DNA from: a virus
IMG/VR virus record: IMGVR_UViG_3300001533_001634
Coordinates: 1 to 23,010 of that record
Direction: 5' to 3' (one strand)
DNA length: 23,010 bases
Part shown: in pieces, positions 9,170 through 14,330 of the stretch
Position numbering within the stretch: position 1 is the stretch's first letter
Layout: each line of letters starts with the position of its first letter
Translations under genes and position numbers: made by a program
Notes under the pieces: model-generated
The model's input: only the letters and a program-made list of their open reading frames with translations
Database searches by the model: none
Told to the model about the DNA's origin: nothing

Positions 9170-9619
9170 TTATTTGCTTTTTTTTTCAATCAAATCTTCA
9201 ATGGTATAAACTGGTCTTTTAAGATTAACACTATATAGATAAAAAACCATATCATCTTGAGTAAAATTGTTTTTGATCCATTCGATATCAATTTCATAAC
9301 CTTGAAATTCAATAACTGTTTTAATAATGTCATAAGCAAGCTCAATATACTGATTGGCAACTTTTGCATATTCATCATAGTCAAAATCTTCATTCTTTAT
9401 AGCAAACTCTCTTCTTTCTTTCTCAAGTTTTACAACTTCATCATTCTTTTCCAAGAATTCCTTATAAAGATCGGTAAAAACCATTGGTGCCTGCATAATT
9501 GGTAGTTTTTCACCACTGAATGTCTCATAACATTGTCCGTCATTAATTGGTACAACTCTTGTTCTATTTTTTCTTCTCTTAAAAATCATATTCTTCTCTT
9601 GATTAAAAGAGAGGGTCAT
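9170..9619 (-). CDS. Tail assembly chaperone (G-like)
   Basis: The protein has 149 residues, lies between the tail tube and tape measure genes, and is acidic and helical in the middle (DLYKEFLEKNDEVVKLEKERREFAIKN region, then EYAKVANQYIELAYDIIKTV). Position, size and the frameshift at its 3' end identify it as the short form of the tail assembly chaperone, which in related phages binds the tape measure before tube assembly. The zero frame ends IEKKSK-stop right after the A9 run. The chosen ATG at 9619 has GAGG at suitable spacing, but both lie in the stem and loop of the hairpin at 9606..9635. An alternative ATG at 9589 (MIFKRRKN) would give 139 residues with only a weak purine-rich leader. 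The start is therefore uncertain and the gene otherwise well supported. Confidence 0.8.
   Translation of the reverse strand: MTLSFNQEKNMIFKRRKNRTRVVPINDGQCYETFSGEKLPIMQAPMVFTDLYKEFLEKNDEVVKLEKERREFAIKNEDFDYDEYAKVANQYIELAYDIIKTVIEFQGYEIDIEWIKNNFTQDDMVFYLYSVNLKRPVYTIEDLIEKKSK
9178..9186 (-). promoter_or_regulatory. Slippery A9 run for -1 programmed ribosomal frameshift
   Basis: In minus-strand mRNA the sequence reads GAA AAA AAA AGC AAA TAA in the zero frame, so A-AAA-AAA allows both tRNAs to slip back by one base. After slipping, the frame is open through the downstream chaperone segment to 8841. The zero-frame stop follows within two codons. This matches the tail-chaperone frameshift of lambda-type siphophages. 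Confidence 0.85.
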
Positions 9620-9635
9620 TTAAGACCCTCTCTTT
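9606..9635 (-). terminator. Hairpin after the tail tube gene (terminator or processing site)
   Basis: AAAGAGAGGGTC pairs perfectly with its complement over 12 bp around a 6-nt AT-rich loop, and in the minus-strand RNA the second arm runs on into UUUUAA. It lies 6 nt after the tube gene stop, as expected for an intrinsic terminator or an RNA 3'-end stabiliser behind a highly expressed gene. The ATG of the downstream chaperone (9619) lies in the loop. Because the hairpin is perfect it could also form on the other strand. Confidence 0.7.
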
Positions 9636-9640
9636 AGTTA

Positions 9641-10477
9641 TTATTTAACTATTTGCACTCTGTAAAGCTGACTTCCAACGGGTCTTGTTGTATCAAGTTT
9701 AATGTTGAATGTAAATGTTGAAGCAGCGGCTTCTGGTGAGTTTTCACTTCCAAATGATGGAGCAAAGTTTGCATTCCAATATGCTTTGTGTAGTGAGATT
9801 ATGATGTCTTCTCCACCTCGGTTTTGTGTTTCAATGTAACCTTCAAGTGGTGAGTAGTTTTTAATTCCACCAAAGTCAATTGCTTCACTTTCTAATACAG
9901 CAGGACTGTTATAAACAATCGTGATTGATTCGGTTGTTTCAACTTCAGCTGTTCCAGCAGTATTGAATACTATTGAGTATCCACTGATTGAATTACCATC
10001 TGGTACGATTGTGTAATCATCATTTGCAGCCAAAACTCCACTATCAATTGCTGTAACTGAAGTAATTGCTGGTTCTCCGTCAGCAACCATATAATCACCA
10101 TCAGCATTTACAAGATTTAATACATTGAGTGCCTTATCTGTCCAATCTGCAGCAATCACTTGATTTGAAGTAACTGTTGGTCCAGCACTCACGGTTGATC
10201 TTGTCATCAATCCACCTGAAATCATTTCCAGATATGGTAGATTGAATATATAAGCGGTGTCAAAAGTCATCTCTGCTGATTCATTTCCAATTGCTTCCCA
10301 GGAATCACCAGTGTCATCAAATTGTTGTGCGAATTGCTCTGGTGAAGATGCGAATGAGAATGAAGTTGTGAAGATTGACTTTACATAACTATCACTTGTT
10401 CCCTTTCTTCTTAGATAAGCGACAGCAGGACTATTAACGACCTGTAGTGCTTGTGCTTCTGTAAAACTATTTGCCAT
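9641..10477 (-). CDS. Major tail tube protein
   Basis: The protein has 278 residues and lies between the tail terminator and chaperone genes, the standard place of the tube protein that polymerises into hexameric rings around the tape measure. It is beta-rich (VETTESITIVYNS, ASTFTFNIKLDTTRPVG) and shows no membrane segment or signal peptide. The first 20 residues (MANSFTEAQALQVVNSPAVA) are helical, and an insert around residues 110-185 looks Ig-like. The ribosome site AAGGAG lies 8 nt before ATG. It is flanked by a 16-bp palindrome upstream and a 12-bp hairpin downstream, unlike its neighbours, which overlap. That suggests separate control of its mRNA. Assignment rests on synteny and fold appearance. 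Confidence 0.8.
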   Translation of the reverse strand: MANSFTEAQALQVVNSPAVAYLRRKGTSDSYVKSIFTTSFSFASSPEQFAQQFDDTGDSWEAIGNESAEMTFDTAYIFNLPYLEMISGGLMTRSTVSAGPTVTSNQVIAADWTDKALNVLNLVNADGDYMVADGEPAITSVTAIDSGVLAANDDYTIVPDGNSISGYSIVFNTAGTAEVETTESITIVYNSPAVLESEAIDFGGIKNYSPLEGYIETQNRGGEDIIISLHKAYWNANFAPSFGSENSPEAAASTFTFNIKLDTTRPVGSQLYRVQIVK

Positions 10478-10503
10478 AGTTTATCTCCTTATTAATCTTT
10501 AGT

Positions 10504-10519
10504 ACGTTATGCATAACGT
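10504..10519. promoter_or_regulatory. 16-bp perfect palindrome upstream of the tail tube gene
   Basis: ACGTTATGCATAACGT is its own reverse complement. It lies between the tail terminator stop and the tube gene ribosome site. As RNA it could fold as a 6-bp stem with UGCA loop. As DNA it could be a dyad protein site. The function is unknown. Confidence 0.6.
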
Positions 10520-10538
10520 CCTCCAATAACATTAGAGG
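10520..10538 (-). other. Imperfect hairpin over the tail terminator stop codon
   Basis: CCTC and GAGG, then AAT and ATT, pair around AAC with one mismatch. It directly abuts the 16-bp palindrome and contains the stop codon of the upstream gene, so the two may form a stacked RNA element between the two genes. The stem is weak. Confidence 0.35.
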
Positions 10539-10909
10539 AGAGAGTATTTCACTCCCATTTGAAGAGGAATGTGTACTATATCTTCCTCTTCATAGATTGT
10601 CCCGAGATTGTCAATTGACGTAACCCAAGCTTGATAATCTCCCATATGTCCCGAGAATAAATGAAAGAGATTTATTATTTCATTTGCAACAGTAGAGGCG
10701 GAATCTACATAGTTGCAACGAATTGATATTTGAAATAAGTCCAAATAACTCGGACTCATTATTGCTGACCTTGAAGGTGATTTGAAGAAATTGATAACAA
10801 CATCACCATTTCTTGGATCAGCATTATCACGGTCAATCTTACCCCAGTATATCTTATATGATGAGCTTAAGTTTGACACCAAGTATGTGTATATTGACTC
10901 TTCAATCAT
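10532..10909 (-). CDS. Tail terminator / tail completion protein
   Basis: This is a 125-residue protein of the DUF3168 / lambda gpU-like size class. An N-terminal helix (MIEESIYTYLVSNL) is followed by beta strands with GDVVINFF, LFQISIRCNY and a C-terminal strand HIPLQMGVKYSLL, a typical alpha-beta layout. It lies between the neck gene and the tube gene, where tail terminators that cap the tube and join it to the head are encoded. The ATG is preceded by AAGGAT. The specific family is inferred from size, secondary-structure pattern and synteny. Confidence 0.75.
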   Translation of the reverse strand: MIEESIYTYLVSNLSSSYKIYWGKIDRDNADPRNGDVVINFFKSPSRSAIMSPSYLDLFQISIRCNYVDSASTVANEIINLFHLFSGHMGDYQAWVTSIDNLGTIYEEEDIVHIPLQMGVKYSLL

Positions 10910-10921
10910 AAATAATCCTTC

Positions 10922-11233
10922 TTAAAACTTCTGTTGTTTTAATAATGCTACAAATTCTGGTATTGACTTCATTAGGCCCTTTCTCATAAAAGCACGAGGG
11001 TACATATACATTGTACCAAACTCAACAAATGGCGCATACTCTCTCGGATTAAGCCATATAATCTTAAAGGGCTCTTTTTCAACCTGATTTGCTTTCTTTA
11101 ATTCTCCACTTTTTACTGGAGTATTATTCTTTATATTCTCAAGTCCAACATCAGCACATTTTTCAAGCCAAGATTGTATATTTCTATCATAGTGAGATAA
11201 TACTTTATTCAAATTTGATGTATATTTAACCAT
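10922..11233 (-). CDS. Neck / tail completion protein, HK97 gp10-like
   Basis: The 103-residue protein carries the recognisable HK97-gp10 signature: NTPVKSGELKKA at about 39-50 and YAPFVEFGTMYMYPRAFM at about 67-84, a conserved pattern of P-x-x-S/T-G-x-L followed by Y-A-x-x-x-E-F-G-T. The family acts at the head-tail junction or tail completion. The start overlaps the upstream head-closure gene by 8 nt, indicating translational coupling. No unusual features are seen. Confidence 0.88.
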   Translation of the reverse strand: MVKYTSNLNKVLSHYDRNIQSWLEKCADVGLENIKNNTPVKSGELKKANQVEKEPFKIIWLNPREYAPFVEFGTMYMYPRAFMRKGLMKSIPEFVALLKQQKF

Positions 11234-11537
11234 TTCTGTTTATTAACACCTCAAGATGATGCTGTCTGTATAATGGATCAATAACCGATATGACATCATA
11301 TGTCTTACCATCAAATGTTAAGACATCATCTTCCCTAATGTCCAATATAGGACAAAATAATATGTCAGAGAATTCAAATTCTTCTCTTAAATTATTAAAC
11401 TTATATGAAGTTGTTTCCTTATCCAGAATACCCTGAAATGTAAATTGCTCAGTCAATGATTCTTTAACAACTCCACTTGTTCTGGTTCTTGTCTTTCTTG
11501 ATAATATAAATGTTTGAGTAAAGTAATCTTCAATCAC
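11226..11537 (-). CDS. Head closure / head-tail joining protein (SPP1 gp16-like)
   Basis: This is a 103-residue small beta-barrel protein. The C-terminal half, DDVLTFDGKTYDVISVIDP then HHLEVLI, is typical of phage head-tail joining (head closure) proteins, which seal the connector after packaging. The start is GTG at 11537, overlapping the stop of the connector gene by 4 nt (GTGA). It in turn overlaps the neck gene, so connector, closure and neck proteins are translated as a coupled block. Confidence 0.83.
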   Translation of the reverse strand: MIEDYFTQTFILSRKTRTRTSGVVKESLTEQFTFQGILDKETTSYKFNNLREEFEFSDILFCPILDIREDDVLTFDGKTYDVISVIDPLYRQHHLEVLINRNG

Positions 11538-12187
11538 ATTAACCTCACAAACTTCCTTATTTGACTTGTTATTGATTTAGGGTATCCAAAGTATCCTTGT
11601 CCATCACTTGATCTTGAGAATGAAACCGAGTATGAGCCAATCTTCTCGGCTTCAACTTCTTGACCATCGTTATCAAATGTCTTTTTCCAGTGAGCATACA
11701 TTTGTGCTATAACTGCTTCAAGACCTGGAGGGTAATGAAAGTTTCCTCTATGATCGGTGTCCCAAGGGACATTTCTAATTGTTCTATATTGCTCAATAAA
11801 AACTGGTATCATTCCATCAATCTTACTATCCTGCGTTGAGTCGGTTATTCCTAAGAATGACTTAATTCTATCTCTTGAGACGGGGTAGTTTCCCTCGGTT
11901 GAAATGATTTCTTGCCAAGGATTTCCAAAATATACATTGTTATTACTATAAGTAACTTTAGTCCAGAAAGTCCAAATTACTTGAGCAGGGATAATCTTAT
12001 CTGTCTTAAAGAAATCATTCGGCACATCAATATAGTATTCATCATTTTGAACAACTGTAGGAACTTGTGTGAATGTGTCTTCACGTCCGATGTTGTCTCT
12101 GTATTTTAGTCGAACTTCTTCTACAAAAAAGTCTTTGACTCCAGTAGTGAAGTTTATTCTAATTGCTTGATTTTCATATATAATCAT
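11534..12187 (-). CDS. Head-tail connector (adaptor) protein with extra N-terminal beta domain
   Basis: The protein has 217 residues. The C-terminal part (about 100-217) looks like the gp6/gp15 adaptor family: helices around VSRDRIKSFLGITDSTQDSKI and GLEAVIAQMYAHWKK, then IGSYSVSF, with which such proteins bind under the portal. The first 100 residues are an added beta-rich domain (VRLKYRDNIGRED, PAQVIWTFWTKVTYS) that would make this protein roughly twice the usual 90-120 residue adaptor. GAGG precedes the ATG at a long spacing of about 10 nt. Connector function is well supported by motif and by position before the closure gene. The role of the extra domain is unknown. Confidence 0.78.
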   Translation of the reverse strand: MIIYENQAIRINFTTGVKDFFVEEVRLKYRDNIGREDTFTQVPTVVQNDEYYIDVPNDFFKTDKIIPAQVIWTFWTKVTYSNNNVYFGNPWQEIISTEGNYPVSRDRIKSFLGITDSTQDSKIDGMIPVFIEQYRTIRNVPWDTDHRGNFHYPPGLEAVIAQMYAHWKKTFDNDGQEVEAEKIGSYSVSFSRSSDGQGYFGYPKSITSQIRKFVRLM

Positions 12188-12228
12188 ATTGTGTTATCCT
12201 CAAGAGTTAATATGAGATTTGCTGCTTA

Positions 12229-13647
12229 TTACATTGTTATCTTGCTGCTATTACCAATTGTTGTTGTGATTTGTGAGTCGGAATAAAGAGTTGGTATTTC
12301 TCCTAAAATGACTACTTCTAAATCATCAATGTATGAATACACACTATCAATGTCTATAAGCATAGTGGAGACAATTGATAAGTCATCAATATAAATATAT
12401 TTTTCATTTAATGAAACATTGAATAAAAATGATTGTTGTAAATCAGGAGTATAGATATAAGAGTTGTCTAAAGATAGCAGTGAAGAAAATGATTGAGTTA
12501 AGTCACTAATGTATAAATATTGTGAATCAATATTGCTTATAAGAGAACTATCTGCGAATGTAATACTTCTAGAAACATCATATTCTTGAGTTATATCCTT
12601 ATATGTTAGAACCACATTATTATTTGCTATTTTTGATATATTTGCATATCTATTATTCCCAAAAACAAGATTATGAGTTGAAGATGTTACTCCAGCGAGT
12701 TTTACTTCTTCAGCCTCAACTGTGTTATTATTTATTCTAAAAAAAGTTCCAGCTATAAGATCTCCTGAAGAGTATGAAGAGGTGGTTACGTTCATATATA
12801 TATCGTGATATTTAATACTTCTTATCAATCTAGCAGTAATAGAAAACGAATATTTTGCTCCTAAATCAAGAGTGTCAGATATTACACGATAAGGAACAAT
12901 ATTAATTTGACCGCCGTGAGTAAATGTCACACAACCATCAATCAGATTTTCATTAGCTATACCGCTGTGAGTATATGTAGATAGTTCTTTTTCATCTAAA
13001 ATAGACAGAGGATGATTCTTACTAGTAAGAATCATATTTAGAAAAAGAGGAGTGCTATTAGAATATAAAATGTAATTGTAATTATCATCACTCCTTGCAC
13101 GAAGTAAATGACAATTTTCATAATTTCCAGCCAAATCTTGGCTTATACTTGTACCAGAAATATCTTTAGTTGAAAAATCAAATGAAGCATTTCTAATCTC
13201 TAAGTTGTGGTTTTTAACATGTATTGAGAAGAAGATCACATCAAACCCAGTTGTTTGAACACTCTTTATAATAGGAATAAAGCTGGAAGAGAAAAATCCA
13301 AGTGATGCTCCTACTGTGTTAACAGGACCCTTAACAATAGTATCCCCAACAACCTCACATACTATGAATTCGTGTGCACTAGGATTTAAAGAGTTATAAT
13401 ATAAGAACCAGTTTTCTTTTATTTTAATAATATCAGAAGTGGCTGCCCAATTGGAACTCAACTCAACTGATATTCCATAACTTTTAGTGTCTTGATTGAC
13501 ATCAACTACTGTTACGTAAGGAAGAAGGGTGGTTGGTTCTCTGTAGTATTTTACAATCTTATTGTCTGAGATCTCTATTGTTGATATTATGTCTCCAGAA
13601 GAGTAAGAATAAGGATATGCGTCTTTTACAGCTATGCTATAGCTCAT
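12229..13647 (-). CDS. Unknown virion-associated protein with C-terminal 20-residue repeats
   Basis: I do not recognise this 472-residue protein. It is Ser/Tyr/Ile/Asn-rich and almost wholly beta-predicted, with no signal peptide or membrane span. Two SYSSGDxI-type stretches (about 14-20 and 301-308) hint at internal duplication or propeller-like blades. Residues 371-450 are four consecutive 20-residue repeats with the pattern [IL]-[DN]-x-x-Y-x-Y-x-x-D-L. The start overlaps the previous stop as ATGA. It is the last gene of the cassette between capsid and connector. An appendage on the head or a fibre-like protein is a reasonable inference, but no function can be assigned. Confidence 0.7.
   Translation of the reverse strand: MSYSIAVKDAYPYSYSSGDIISTIEISDNKIVKYYREPTTLLPYVTVVDVNQDTKSYGISVELSSNWAATSDIIKIKENWFLYYNSLNPSAHEFIVCEVVGDTIVKGPVNTVGASLGFFSSSFIPIIKSVQTTGFDVIFFSIHVKNHNLEIRNASFDFSTKDISGTSISQDLAGNYENCHLLRARSDDNYNYILYSNSTPLFLNMILTSKNHPLSILDEKELSTYTHSGIANENLIDGCVTFTHGGQINIVPYRVISDTLDLGAKYSFSITARLIRSIKYHDIYMNVTTSSYSSGDLIAGTFFRINNNTVEAEEVKLAGVTSSTHNLVFGNNRYANISKIANNNVVLTYKDITQEYDVSRSITFADSSLISNIDSQYLYISDLTQSFSSLLSLDNSYIYTPDLQQSFLFNVSLNEKYIYIDDLSIVSTMLIDIDSVYSYIDDLEVVILGEIPTLYSDSQITTTIGNSSKITM
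12298..12537 (-). repeat. Four tandem 20-residue (60-nt) protein repeats
   Basis: The repeats begin SNIDSQYLYISDL, LSLDNSYIYTPDL, VSLNEKYIYIDDL and IDIDSVYSYIDDL, each exactly 20 residues long. Asp/Asn, two tyrosines and Asp-Leu are kept, while the DNA has diverged. The exact length suggests a structural repeat such as a beta-hairpin or beta-helix coil. Confidence 0.8.
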
Positions 13648-13877
13648 TTTTGTTGTAAGTCTCCATTAATAAATGAATAGCTTCTTATAATATAAGATTC
13701 CGGAACAATGTCAGAATATTCTACAGTGTCAACAGATGAATTTGAATTGTTTATGTCAACATAAACAGTTATCAGTTGCTCTTTAGAGTCAACAACAACC
13801 ACTGAGTTTTTTAAGACAATATAATTGTATCCAATACTAACTACATCATTATTTCTTGTATCAATTAAAATATTCAC
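13644..13877 (-). CDS. Small unknown protein in the capsid-adjacent cassette
   Basis: The protein has 77 residues and is beta-rich (YNYIVLKNSVVVVDS, QLITVYVDINNS). It starts with GTG, which shares one base with the TAG stop of the gene before it (TAGTG), and its own stop overlaps the next start as ATGA. Coupling on both sides shows that it is a real translated gene. I recognise no family. It may be a small subunit working with its two partners. Confidence 0.65.
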   Translation of the reverse strand: MNILIDTRNNDVVSIGYNYIVLKNSVVVVDSKEQLITVYVDINNSNSSVDTVEYSDIVPESYIIRSYSFINGDLQQK

Positions 13878-14281
13878 TATTGCACTCTCACAGTTAGTGT
13901 TATATTCAATGTCTCACTTCCACTTGGTAATCTTGGTGCATCATCTAATCTCTCTACTTGATAAAACTCTTCACCATTACCTCTATCTAATGTTACTCCT
14001 GCCAAATAAACATCAGTCGCGCCAGTATAATTGAAAACCACTGGACTTGCTGCTGTCATATATACATCGTCTCCATCTTCTGTAACTGCTCCAAACTCTA
14101 TGTCTTGACCAGTCCCAATGGTTAAAACTTGCGCTGAATAACCAGCATCAACAATCTCAGTCAATGCAGATCCATCAGTAGCAAATGTTGGAGTAATGTC
14201 ATCAGAATATAATCTAACTCTCCAGACCCAACCCTTCTTTTCTGTCAAATCCGTGACTTGAACACTATTTAATATAGGCAT
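13877..14281 (-). CDS. Unknown small virion-associated protein
   Basis: The protein has 134 residues, is acidic and beta-rich (FNYTGATDVYLAGVTLDRG, ETLNITLTVRVQ at the end), and has no signal peptide. A strong AAAGGAGG ribosome site precedes the ATG. Length, composition and place after the capsid and 843-residue genes are compatible with a head decoration or tail-completion-like protein, but I do not recognise the family. Confidence 0.65.
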   Translation of the reverse strand: MPILNSVQVTDLTEKKGWVWRVRLYSDDITPTFATDGSALTEIVDAGYSAQVLTIGTGQDIEFGAVTEDGDDVYMTAASPVVFNYTGATDVYLAGVTLDRGNGEEFYQVERLDDAPRLPSGSETLNITLTVRVQ

Positions 14282-14301
14282 ATTGCCTCCTTTAATAATG
14301 A

Positions 14302-14320
14302 GAGGGCCATTGAAGCCCTC
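14302..14320 (-). terminator. Short hairpin after the 843-residue gene
   Basis: GAGGGC and GCCCTC pair over 6 bp around a 7-nt loop, 11 nt downstream of the gene stop on the minus strand. It is GC-rich for this sequence but followed by UCAUUAUU rather than a clean U-run. It is a weak terminator or 3'-end stabiliser. Confidence 0.45.
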
Positions 14321-14330
14321 CCAATTTAAT

